Shown here one piece after another: positions 25,776 through 33,459 of a DNA stretch of 49,394 nt. The DNA is taken from NCBI GenBank assembly GCA_026391595.1, contig JAPLDY010000070.1, positions 1 through 49,394 on the forward strand. Direction: 5' to 3'. The stretch is from Bacteroidia bacterium (lineage in GTDB: Bacteria; Bacteroidota; Bacteroidia; Bacteroidales; VadinHA17). A program made the position numbers and the translations under genes. Numbering within the stretch: the stretch's first letter is position 1; every line of letters begins with the position of its first letter. The notes under the pieces were generated by a model. It was not told where the DNA came from. It searched no databases and saw nothing but the letters and a program-made list of their open reading frames with translations.

Positions 25776-26918
25776 TCAATAATTATATACAATCATCACC
25801 TGCCCTCCGTATCCTGCAAACATATTTGGTCCTGTACCATAATTAAAAATCCGGAAATCTGACGGATTCCAGAATCCAATAAGATTTATCCCCAGGTTAT
25901 CAAAGGTAAACGAAAGATTTGCAAACCTGTATAATCCATTGTTTTTCCAGTCATAGAAGCATATAGTGCTGACCCTGGTTATTATTGATAAAGGCATGGT
26001 CAGTGAAATTCCGGTAAATGTCAAATCATTGCCACCGGAAAGAAGCTTTTCTGAGGAATTGATGAACATCTGTTCGGCAGTTATGTTGAGGCCGTCACCT
26101 ATTCCGATAGTGTAATCGGCACCTATGGTAGCAGCACTGCTGAAGGGAGGTATCTCATTCTGTTTTTGATATGTCACTGAACTTTCAAACCATAAGCCTA
26201 CACCCAGGTCAAGCTTAAAATCAAAGCCCAGCCTGTTTTCCTGGAAAAACCTACTGCCTGTAACCGGTGGCTGCCATGCATCCGGGAATTCTCCTTCCCT
26301 GTTATGATATGTGAAAGCAAGTTCACCTTTCGGAACAGGTAACTGAACTCTGCCGCCAATCTCCGGCCGATGAGCTTTTGAAGGAACTGCTTCCCATCCT
26401 TTCGTGGCTTTGTTCCCATATAGGGTCCATAACCAGATATTTGCATTATTATTAAAATAATACTTGCCCAGAATGCCGTAAACGGCTTTTGTCAGCCCGA
26501 GAGGATCGCGCGGATCAATCCTGTCGAACCACATCAGCGGCCTCAGCATTGAGGCAGACCCGAAGTTGATCTTTTGAAGCCCTGCACGTATCTCAAATCG
26601 TTCGCCGGAAAATCTTAGCCAGAACCTATAAAAGTTTGCATCCGCATCTAATATCCCTGTTGAATCAGGCAGTTTTGAATAGGTAAGATAACCGTCACCA
26701 GAAAGCTCTCCTTCGAGAGTATATTTTTTATTGACAGGAAGATTCAGCGACAGCTTTGGAATATACCTGATACCTCCCTGTAAGTTCGTACCATCAGAAT
26801 TGTTAACAGTAATCCAGCCTGCAGCCTGACCGTTGAATTTAAGAATTTGTCCTTCAGAATACTGGAACGCCGTAAGGCAAATTATTAGAGGTATGATATT
26901 CTTCAGCCTTGCTGACAT
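25776..26918 (-). CDS. Outer-membrane beta-barrel protein of unknown function
   Basis: A 380-residue exported protein rich in alternating hydrophobic strands with aromatic girdle residues, for example KYTLEGELSGDGYLTY, FYRFWLRFSGERFEIRAGL, GLWFESSVTYQKQ and LYRFANLSFTFDNLGINLIG, ending in an aromatic C-terminal strand (QVMIVYNY) as expected of a porin-like barrel. The ATG at 26918 was chosen because it gives a clean signal peptide (cleavage near EGQ); the longer open frame upstream to 27026 has no export signal. It is encoded ahead of the ABC transporter genes on the same strand, separated by the tandem repeat. It may form the outer-membrane end of the transport route or be its cargo. No specific family name can be given. 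Confidence 0.75.
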   Translation of the reverse strand: MSARLKNIIPLIICLTAFQYSEGQILKFNGQAAGWITVNNSDGTNLQGGIRYIPKLSLNLPVNKKYTLEGELSGDGYLTYSKLPDSTGILDADANFYRFWLRFSGERFEIRAGLQKINFGSASMLRPLMWFDRIDPRDPLGLTKAVYGILGKYYFNNNANIWLWTLYGNKATKGWEAVPSKAHRPEIGGRVQLPVPKGELAFTYHNREGEFPDAWQPPVTGSRFFQENRLGFDFKLDLGVGLWFESSVTYQKQNEIPPFSSAATIGADYTIGIGDGLNITAEQMFINSSEKLLSGGNDLTFTGISLTMPLSIITRVSTICFYDWKNNGLYRFANLSFTFDNLGINLIGFWNPSDFRIFNYGTGPNMFAGYGGQVMIVYNY

Positions 26919-27170
26919 TTGTATCTTGTCTTTATACCGAAAAGTATTTTGGATATTAAAATTATGCAAAAAACTGCTGTGCGTTGTTAAAAAATGTGAA
27001 AAGCTGATAAGTTTTACCTGAATCATGAATTGCAGACCTTCATTAATATTTATTTATTCAAAAAATCATTAGATTTATAGAATTGATTTGACCAATAATT
27101 TACTTCATGATTTAATAATAATTGGACATCTGCAGAATAATATTTATTTGCATTTTTTGCAATTTTCTTT

Positions 27171-28214
27171 ATGAATAGTTCAATAATACGTCGTGATTTT
27201 ATCAAGACTGTGACAGCCGGATCAATAACTCTCGGACTAACCGATAAATTTGCTGATTCAGTGTTATTTCCGGATCCGGACTCGAGACGTATTGGTATTA
27301 TTGGTCTTGACACTTCCCATAGCGTAGCGTTTACAAAAGCGCTGAATGATCCTTCAGCCGATCCGGCTTTCCTGGGATACAAAGTTGTTGCGGCATATCC
27401 TAAAGGGAGCAATGACATAAAGAGCAGCGTCGACAGGATCCCGGGCTATACTGAAGATGTTAAAAAGCTGGGAGTTGAGATTGTAAATACAATTGATAAT
27501 CTTCTTCCAAAAGTTGATTGTGTTCTTCTCGAAACTAATGACGGCAGACTTCACCTCGGGCAGGCTATCCCGGTTCTGAAGTCGGGAAAAAGGATGTTCA
27601 TTGATAAGCCTGTAGCAGCATCACTCTCTGATACAATTGCCATTTATGATGCAGCCAAGTACTACAAAGTTCCCGTATTTTCTTCATCATCCCTGAGGTA
27701 CATAGATGGAGTTAAGGAGATATCGGGAGGCTCGATCGGGAAAATCCTTGGCGCAGACACTTATAGTCCGGCAACACTGGAGCCCACGCACCCCGACCTT
27801 TTCTGGTATGGTGTACACGGAGTAGAAACTCTCTTTACAGTCATGGGAACTGGCTGTAAAACCGTAACCCGCACATTCACTGAAGAATTTGATAAGGTAG
27901 TTGGCACCTGGAAAGATGGCAGGATTGGAACATTCAGGGGCATTCGTTCAGGCAAATCAGATTATGGGGGAACAGTTTTCGGAGAAAAAGGTATTGCTGT
28001 ACTGGGTAAATACAGCGGATATAATCCTTTGTTGCTTAAGATAGTTGAGTTTTTCAGCAACGGTATACTTCCGGTGAGCCCTGAAGAGACGATTGAGATA
28101 TTTGCATTTATGGCTGCTGCAGATGAGAGCAAAATGAAGGGAGGTATTCCTGTCGAAACAGAAAAATTGCTGGCAAAGGCAAGGAAGCAAGCGATGAAAA
28201 TTAAATTCGAATGA
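27171..28214 (+). CDS. Gfo/Idh/MocA-family oxidoreductase with Tat-like signal (first)
   Basis: A 347-residue NAD(P)-binding protein. The N-terminus IRRDFIKTVTAGSITLGL is a Tat-like signal. The Rossmann region begins RRIGIIGLDTSHSVAF; the standard GxGxxG is altered to GIIGLDTSH, which is seen in a subgroup of the family. The catalytic-domain motif equivalent to EKP reads IDKPVAA. The conserved C-terminal substrate region includes WYGVHGVETLFTVMG, with the histidine expected near the sugar C3 position. Family members oxidise or reduce sugars, inositols and related compounds. The next gene encodes a second member, with a 46-base gap. The exact substrate is unknown. Confidence 0.86.
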   Translation: MNSSIIRRDFIKTVTAGSITLGLTDKFADSVLFPDPDSRRIGIIGLDTSHSVAFTKALNDPSADPAFLGYKVVAAYPKGSNDIKSSVDRIPGYTEDVKKLGVEIVNTIDNLLPKVDCVLLETNDGRLHLGQAIPVLKSGKRMFIDKPVAASLSDTIAIYDAAKYYKVPVFSSSSLRYIDGVKEISGGSIGKILGADTYSPATLEPTHPDLFWYGVHGVETLFTVMGTGCKTVTRTFTEEFDKVVGTWKDGRIGTFRGIRSGKSDYGGTVFGEKGIAVLGKYSGYNPLLLKIVEFFSNGILPVSPEETIEIFAFMAAADESKMKGGIPVETEKLLAKARKQAMKIKFE

Positions 28215-28260
28215 GGATATCAATAATAAATAATATTCTAACCACTTAATAACCCTAATA

Positions 28261-29628
28261 ATGACAAACAGACGAGATTTTATCAGGAAAAGCGCACTTG
28301 GAACTGCCGCTATCACATTAGGCGGGATGAAGCTCAGCGCAAAGTCGTACAAATCGATCCAGGGATCAAACGACCGTGTGACTGTTGCCGTAATTGGAAT
28401 CGGCGGACAGGGTGGCACGCACATTAACAGCTTCTGCGGAATGAAGGATAGCAAGAATGTCCGCCTCAAAACTCTTTGTGATGCAGACGAAAAGTTCTTT
28501 CCATCCCGTGTCAAAACTGTCGAGTCCAGGACAGGTGAGACACCAACAACAGTATGGGACATGAGAAGAGTACTTGAGGATAAGGAAATAGATGCTGTTT
28601 CATTTGCAGTGCCAAACTTCTGGCATGCACTCGGAACCATTTGGGCCTGCCAGGCAGGGAAACATGTGTATGTTGAAAAGCCTGCCACTTATGGAGTTTT
28701 CGAAGGCCGCAAAATGGTTGAAGCAGCACGCAAATACAACGTTCGTGTTCAGACAGGTCTTCAAAACCGCTCCATCCCTGGTGTGATGGAAGCTATGAAA
28801 TTTCTTCATGACGGTGGAATTGGTGAAGTCTACATGGCAAAGGGAACCTGCTACAAACCCCGCGATTCTTTTGGAATAGCCAAAGACAGCGAACCACCAG
28901 CCACATTACACTATGATTATTGGTTGGGACCAGTTCAGTGGCAGCCGTATAATGAGAAGAAAGTTCATTACAACTGGCATTGGCATTGGGCAACAGGTGG
29001 AGGCGACACAGCCAACCAGGGTCCTCACCAGTTCGATGTGGCTCGCTGGGGTCTGAACAAGAATGAACATCCGGTTGAAATATATTCAATGGGCAATATT
29101 TTTGGAATTAAACCTGAAGAATGTTCGCAGGAAACACCCAATACCCAAAGTTCACTGTTCAAGTATAAAGACGGCAAGATCCTTGAGTTCGAAACACGCG
29201 GCCGCTTTACCAATGGCGAAGCGGGACTTGATATTCGCATTGGGAATATGTTTTACGGTACTGATGGTTATGTCGAGGTTGACGGTGGAACCTGGAAAGC
29301 CTACAGGAAACGCGAGAATAAACCATTTGCAGGTTCAGGTGTTGATGAAAGACCGACAGATCCTACCTTCATGGCACCTCCCGGAGGCGGAGGCCATTAT
29401 GGTAACTTCATCGATGCGATAAGGTCGGGCAAAAATGAAGACTTGCATTGTGATATTCTGGAAGGTTATATGTCGGCATGTCTTCCTGCCCTTGCAAATA
29501 TTTCTTACAGGGTTGGAAGAAGACTTCTCTTTGACGGAACGACCGAAAAATTCATCAAGGATAAGGCTGCCGATAAGCTTCTTACGCGCAACTACCGTGA
29601 ACCATATATCGTTCCGAAAGTAGTATAA
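28261..29628 (+). CDS. Gfo/Idh/MocA-family oxidoreductase with Tat signal (second)
   Basis: A 455-residue oxidoreductase with a Tat signal (NRRDFIRKSALGTAAITLGG), a Rossmann motif VAVIGIGGQGGTH and the EKP motif in VYVEKPATY. The C-terminal domain includes HYNWHWHWATGGGDTANQGPH in the substrate pocket area, a pattern seen in large periplasmic members of Bacteroidota and Planctomycetota. Exported, cofactor-loaded enzymes of this kind have been linked to oxidation of sugars at C3 before non-hydrolytic glycosidic cleavage. With the first oxidoreductase, the following TIM-barrel protein and the GH3 enzyme it forms a + strand group. Which glycoside is used is not visible. Confidence 0.9.
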   Translation: MTNRRDFIRKSALGTAAITLGGMKLSAKSYKSIQGSNDRVTVAVIGIGGQGGTHINSFCGMKDSKNVRLKTLCDADEKFFPSRVKTVESRTGETPTTVWDMRRVLEDKEIDAVSFAVPNFWHALGTIWACQAGKHVYVEKPATYGVFEGRKMVEAARKYNVRVQTGLQNRSIPGVMEAMKFLHDGGIGEVYMAKGTCYKPRDSFGIAKDSEPPATLHYDYWLGPVQWQPYNEKKVHYNWHWHWATGGGDTANQGPHQFDVARWGLNKNEHPVEIYSMGNIFGIKPEECSQETPNTQSSLFKYKDGKILEFETRGRFTNGEAGLDIRIGNMFYGTDGYVEVDGGTWKAYRKRENKPFAGSGVDERPTDPTFMAPPGGGGHYGNFIDAIRSGKNEDLHCDILEGYMSACLPALANISYRVGRRLLFDGTTEKFIKDKAADKLLTRNYREPYIVPKVV

Positions 29629-29635
29629 AAATTAT

Positions 29636-29692
29636 TAGCCCCCCAACCCCTCCCGCTTCTCCGCCGATTGGCGGATTCGCGCGACAGGGGTA
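29636..29692. repeat. GC-rich bipartite hairpin, dispersed-repeat-like
   Basis: This spacer is far more GC-rich than its surroundings. It has a C-rich left part (CCCCCCAACCCC), an inner perfect stem TCCGCC/GGCGGA with loop GATT (29660-29675), and an outer stem CCCCT/AGGGG (29647-29651 with 29686-29690), with a further imperfect CCCGC/GCGCG pairing between them. Such palindromic intergenic elements occur in many copies in some Bacteroidota genomes. Whether this one is repeated cannot be seen in one window; no second copy was noticed here. Confidence 0.5.
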
Positions 29693-29730
29693 TATTTATA
29701 GATTGAAAGATAAACTATAAACGAAATATT

Positions 29731-30621
29731 ATGAAAAACGAACTATCACGCCGCCAGTTCATCCAGAAAAGCCTGGGGGCAGGTGTTGCCCTTGCATTTT
29801 TGAAAGATCTCCCTGAACTGTTAATGACAGCATCCAGGGGAATGAAGCTGGGTTTGGTAACCTACCAGTGGGGCAGGGACTGGGATCTCCCGACACTTAT
29901 AGCCAACTGCGAAAAGACCGGACTGCTTGGCGTTGAGCTGAGAATCCAGCATGCACATAAAGTTGAGACAAACCTCAATGCTGCCCAGCGTGCAGAAGTG
30001 AAAAAGAGATTTGCTGACAGTGCAGTAACCTGCGTGGGGTATGGGGCTAACTTTGAATATCATAGTCCCGATCCAAAAACACTGAAAGAGAATATTGACG
30101 GTACCAAGGAATATATCAAGCTTTGCAAGGATATAGGAGCAACAGGTATAAAGGTGAAGCCCAATTATTTGCCGCCCGAAGTGCCGAGGGAAAAAACGAT
30201 TGCCCAGATCGCTGGTTCACTTAATGAATGCGGAAAATTTGCTCAGGATTATGGTCAGCTGGTCAGAGTCGAATGCCATGGCAACATAACCCAGGAGATC
30301 TCTAATATGAAAGCTATCTTTGATCAGGTTACCGAGAAGAACGTAAAAATGTGCTGGAATTGCAACGATCAGGATCTTCTTCCACCGGGACTGGAAACCA
30401 ACTTCAATTCAGTTAAAAAATACTTTGGAGATACTGTCCATGTGAGGGAACTGAATGTGGGAGATTATCCATATCAGCAGCTCATGGATCTTTTCACCGG
30501 AATGAAATATTCCGGCTGGATACTTCTTGAGGCACGCACTGAACCTGCCGACAGGATTGCAGCAATGATTGAACAGAATACAATATTCAATGAGATGATC
30601 GGGAAATCTAAAAAGAAATAA
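29731..30621 (+). CDS. Tat-exported sugar isomerase/epimerase-like TIM-barrel protein
   Basis: A 296-residue protein of the xylose-isomerase-like TIM-barrel family with a Tat signal (SRRQFIQKSLGAGVALAF). Barrel strands with ligand residues include LLGVELRIQHAH, IGATGIKVKPNY, VRVECHGN, MCWNCND and GWILLEARTE. Glutamate, histidine and asparagine occupy the positions expected for a metal site. In combination with Gfo/Idh/MocA enzymes, proteins of this fold can act on keto-sugar intermediates, for example by 2-epimerisation or by beta-elimination. It follows the GC-rich hairpin spacer and precedes the GH3 gene by ten bases, so it is probably co-transcribed with it. Confidence 0.85.
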   Translation: MKNELSRRQFIQKSLGAGVALAFLKDLPELLMTASRGMKLGLVTYQWGRDWDLPTLIANCEKTGLLGVELRIQHAHKVETNLNAAQRAEVKKRFADSAVTCVGYGANFEYHSPDPKTLKENIDGTKEYIKLCKDIGATGIKVKPNYLPPEVPREKTIAQIAGSLNECGKFAQDYGQLVRVECHGNITQEISNMKAIFDQVTEKNVKMCWNCNDQDLLPPGLETNFNSVKKYFGDTVHVRELNVGDYPYQQLMDLFTGMKYSGWILLEARTEPADRIAAMIEQNTIFNEMIGKSKKK

Positions 30622-30631
30622 GAAAGAGATA

Positions 30632-32449
30632 ATGAATATAGGTCCAATTATTGGAGGCAGGATAAGAACATTTATCCTGCTTTCATTATTAAGTCCGGTG
30701 ATTCTTGTTTCATGCGGCAAGGTCTACCAGAATCCAAAAGCCGGCGTAAATGCCAGGGTTGAAGATCTTATGAAAAGGATGACTCTCGATGAAAAGATCG
30801 GTCAGATGACACAGATAGAGAGGGGTTACAAAGATGTCGATTCGGTGATCAGGGAGCTGTGCCTTGGATCAGTTCTAAGCGGCGGCGGAAGCGTACCAAC
30901 GCCAAATACCCCTGAAAGCTGGATGAAAATGTACAGATCGATGCAGGAAAGCGCTATGTCGACACGTTTGCAAATACCTATTATATATGGTGTCGATGCG
31001 GTGCATGGCCATAATAATGTGTTGGGCGCTGTGATCTTTCCGCATAATATAGGATTGGGTTGTTCACGTGATCCGGAACTGGTTAAGAAAGTTGCCGAAC
31101 TGACAGCAATGGAAATAAGGGCAACCGGACTCGACTGGACCTTCAGTCCTTGCGTTGCAATTCCTCAGGATATCCGGTGGGGCAGAACCTATGAAGGTTT
31201 TGGCGAGACGGCAGAGCTCCAGGTGATGATGGCCGCTCCTTCAGTTACAGGCTATCAGGGCGAAAAACTGGGGACACAATATCGTGTTCTGGCGTGTGCC
31301 AAACACTATATTGGTGATGGTGCAACTACCGGAGGCAAGGATCAGGGAATTGCGGAGATATCTGAGGAACAGCTCAGGAAAGTTTTCCTGCCCGGATACA
31401 TTAAGGCAATAGAAGCTGGTGTTGGTTCGGTAATGGTTTCATACAGTACCTGGAACGGAGTAAAATGCCATGCTAACAAATTCCTTGTGACGGATCTCCT
31501 TAAAAATGAACTTAAGTTTGAAGGTTTTGTAGTTTCCGACTGGGAAGGCGTGAAGCAGTGTGCTCCTGATTTCAAGGAAGCTATAAAGCTGAGTGTTAAT
31601 GCTGGCCTCGATATGTTTATGGAACCATACAGGACACCTCAATTCGTAAAGCTTCTCAGGGAGCTTGTGAATGATGGAGACGTGACGCAGGAAAGAATTG
31701 ATGATGCCGTAAGAAGGATCCTCACTGTGAAATTCAAAATGGGATTGTTTGAAAATCCTTTTCCGGTAGCGGCACTGGCTGACTCTCTCGGAAATGATTA
31801 TCACAGGAAAGTTGCACGCCGGGCAGTACGCGAATCATTGGTATTGCTAAAAAATGAAAAACAGGTGCTCCCCCTGTCTAAAACAACCGGTAAAGTGCTT
31901 GTAGCAGGTCCCAGATCAAATGATATCGGTTCACAATGCGGAGGATGGACAATCTCGTGGCAGGGGAAGAGTGGTCCAACGACTAAGGGGACTACTATTC
32001 TTGAAGCTGTAAAAAGCGTAAAAGGAGAGACGAATGTATTGTTTTCTGAAGATGGATCTTCAAAGGAAAAGGCAGATTATGCAATAGTAGTTATTGGTGA
32101 AACACCATATGCTGAAGGCGCCGGTGACAGTCAGACTCTCTCATTAAAACCTGAAGATCTGAAGGTTATAGATAATGTTAAGAAGCTTAAGATCCCGTAC
32201 GTGGTCATACTGATAAGTGGCCGGCCACTGATCCTGGATAATATAATTAAAGAGTCTCCGGCTGTCGTTGTATGCTGGCTTCCCGGAACTGAGGCTGCAG
32301 GTATAACAGATGTGATCTTTGGCGATTTTGACTTTAAAGGCAAACTGTCCCATACCTGGCCTGTATCTATTGAGCAGGAACCGATCAATTTCGGCGATGC
32401 TGATTATACACCACTATTCCCTTATGGTTTTGGATTGACAATGAGATAG
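30632..32449 (+). CDS. Lipoprotein GH3 beta-glucosidase-type enzyme
   Basis: A 605-residue GH3 enzyme with a lipoprotein signal (lipobox LVSC, C28). The N-terminal TIM barrel contains DLMKRMTLDEKIGQMTQ, IYGVDAVHGHNNV, ACAKHYIGDG and the nucleophile motif FVVSDWEGV (D303). The C-terminal alpha/beta sandwich holds RRAVRESLVLLKNE and TPYAEGAGDS with the likely acid/base region, and the protein ends at PYGFGLTM, so a fibronectin-III domain is missing, as in shorter members. It most likely removes beta-linked glucose from oligosaccharides at the cell envelope. It ends the group of exported oxidoreductases and may supply or finish their substrates. Confidence 0.92.
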   Translation: MNIGPIIGGRIRTFILLSLLSPVILVSCGKVYQNPKAGVNARVEDLMKRMTLDEKIGQMTQIERGYKDVDSVIRELCLGSVLSGGGSVPTPNTPESWMKMYRSMQESAMSTRLQIPIIYGVDAVHGHNNVLGAVIFPHNIGLGCSRDPELVKKVAELTAMEIRATGLDWTFSPCVAIPQDIRWGRTYEGFGETAELQVMMAAPSVTGYQGEKLGTQYRVLACAKHYIGDGATTGGKDQGIAEISEEQLRKVFLPGYIKAIEAGVGSVMVSYSTWNGVKCHANKFLVTDLLKNELKFEGFVVSDWEGVKQCAPDFKEAIKLSVNAGLDMFMEPYRTPQFVKLLRELVNDGDVTQERIDDAVRRILTVKFKMGLFENPFPVAALADSLGNDYHRKVARRAVRESLVLLKNEKQVLPLSKTTGKVLVAGPRSNDIGSQCGGWTISWQGKSGPTTKGTTILEAVKSVKGETNVLFSEDGSSKEKADYAIVVIGETPYAEGAGDSQTLSLKPEDLKVIDNVKKLKIPYVVILISGRPLILDNIIKESPAVVVCWLPGTEAAGITDVIFGDFDFKGKLSHTWPVSIEQEPINFGDADYTPLFPYGFGLTMR

Positions 32450-32469
32450 TATAATAAGTTGTATTATAC
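32449..32469. terminator. Perfect AT-rich hairpin between convergent genes
   Basis: An eight-pair perfect inverted repeat, GTATAATA/TATTATAC with loop AGTTG, spans the end of the GH3 stop codon and the stop codon of the glpR-like gene. It has no T-tract on either side, so if it ends transcription it would do so as a bidirectional or factor-aided signal. Confidence 0.35.
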
Positions 32470-33231
32470 CAGAGTAACCTCAATACCTTTTTCACGGATT
32501 ATCTCAACAAAATTTGCAGGTGCTCCGGAGTCAGTTATGATGTGATGTATTCTGTTGAAATTGCAGATCTTGCCGAATCCGCGTTTTCCGAATTTGGTGG
32601 AGTCTGCCAGAACGATAACCTCCTGGGCGGCATCCAGCATATATTGATTGAGATGAGCCTCTCCGATGTTGCTGGTTGTAAGTCCGGCATCCAGGTCAAT
32701 CCCGTCAACCCCTATGAACAGTTTATTGCATACCATTTCGCTAAGAAGGCTTTCTGCATATGGTCCAATAACGGTTGCTGAGCTTTTTCGCATAGACCCT
32801 CCAAGCTGGATTATTTCGACATTGGGTTTATAACAAAGAGTCAGGGATACCTTCACTGATGGGGTGATCACTGTCAGTGGTTCTGTCATTGTTATCTTCT
32901 GCGCGAATACCAGCACTGTAGTCCCTGATGCAATGATAATCCTGTCATTATTCTTCAGCAGCAGGTTTGCAGCTTCACCAATTCGATTCTTCTCATTGAC
33001 CTGGACTTTCTCCTTCTCGTCAATATGCCTGTCGTTGATCAAAGAGCTGATAGGGCTTGCGCTTCCATGACTCCTGTAAAGCAGTTTCCTGTCTTCAAGT
33101 TCTTTCAAATCCTTTCGGATCGTTACTTCCGAAACACTCAGACGTTCGCTCAGATCCTGTACCCTTACGTAGCCTTCCTTTTCCAGTTCGGCTAATATGA
33201 TCTTATGTCTTTGGGCTATATTTCTCATCAT
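32464..33231 (-). CDS. glpR: DeoR-family regulator, GlpR-like
   Basis: A 255-residue repressor. The N-terminal HTH lies at about residues 20-42 (VQDLSERLSVSEVTIRKDL) followed by the DeoR signature region LEDRKLLYRSHGSA. The C-terminal sensor domain has IASGTTVLVFAQ, the phosphate-binding-type loop ending in the GGSMRKSS stretch, FIGVDGIDLDAGLTT and VLADSTKFGKRG, all typical of DeoR/GlpR members that bind phosphorylated effectors. It is divergent from the glycerol-3-phosphate dehydrogenase gene, so control by glycerol-3-phosphate is a sound inference. DeoR members for other sugar phosphates look alike, so the gene symbol rests on context. Confidence 0.85.
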   Translation of the reverse strand: MMRNIAQRHKIILAELEKEGYVRVQDLSERLSVSEVTIRKDLKELEDRKLLYRSHGSASPISSLINDRHIDEKEKVQVNEKNRIGEAANLLLKNNDRIIIASGTTVLVFAQKITMTEPLTVITPSVKVSLTLCYKPNVEIIQLGGSMRKSSATVIGPYAESLLSEMVCNKLFIGVDGIDLDAGLTTSNIGEAHLNQYMLDAAQEVIVLADSTKFGKRGFGKICNFNRIHHIITDSGAPANFVEIIREKGIEVTLV

Positions 33232-33264
33232 TTCTTTGTCTGGCTATAATTCCGGAATTTATAA

Positions 33265-33272
33265 CAAAGGTA
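33265..33272 (-). promoter_or_regulatory. Candidate -7 box for the glpR-like gene
   Basis: On the - strand TACCTTTG matches TAnnTTTG and lies 33 bases before the regulator start codon. No convincing TTTG element is found about 20 bases further upstream, so this is a tentative match. Confidence 0.3.
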
Positions 33273-33287
33273 TAAAATTAATAATCA

Positions 33288-33306
33288 GTATATAATTTTA
33301 ATATAC
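33288..33306. promoter_or_regulatory. Inverted repeat, possible GlpR-type operator
   Basis: GTATAT and ATATAC are separated by seven bases, giving a 19-base dyad in the spacer between the divergent glpR-like and glpD genes. Its position just upstream of the candidate regulator promoter suits an operator. It does not match the E. coli GlpR operator, and an AT-rich dyad can arise by chance in this region. Confidence 0.25.
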
Positions 33307-33459
33307 AGAAGGTGGGGTTATATGCAGGATAATAACTAAATATAGTTAAAATAAAAGAAAATAAGTTACGAATTATTTTAAATACTTTCAATTATATTTT
33401 GATTTATTAAAAAGAGGATTTATTTTTACCCCACATTTCCTTATCAACTAACCTGTTTT

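Noticed and set aside
26919-27026. N-terminal extension of the outer-membrane barrel protein
   Set aside because: The added 36 residues lack an export signal, while the ATG at 26918 starts a clean signal peptide.
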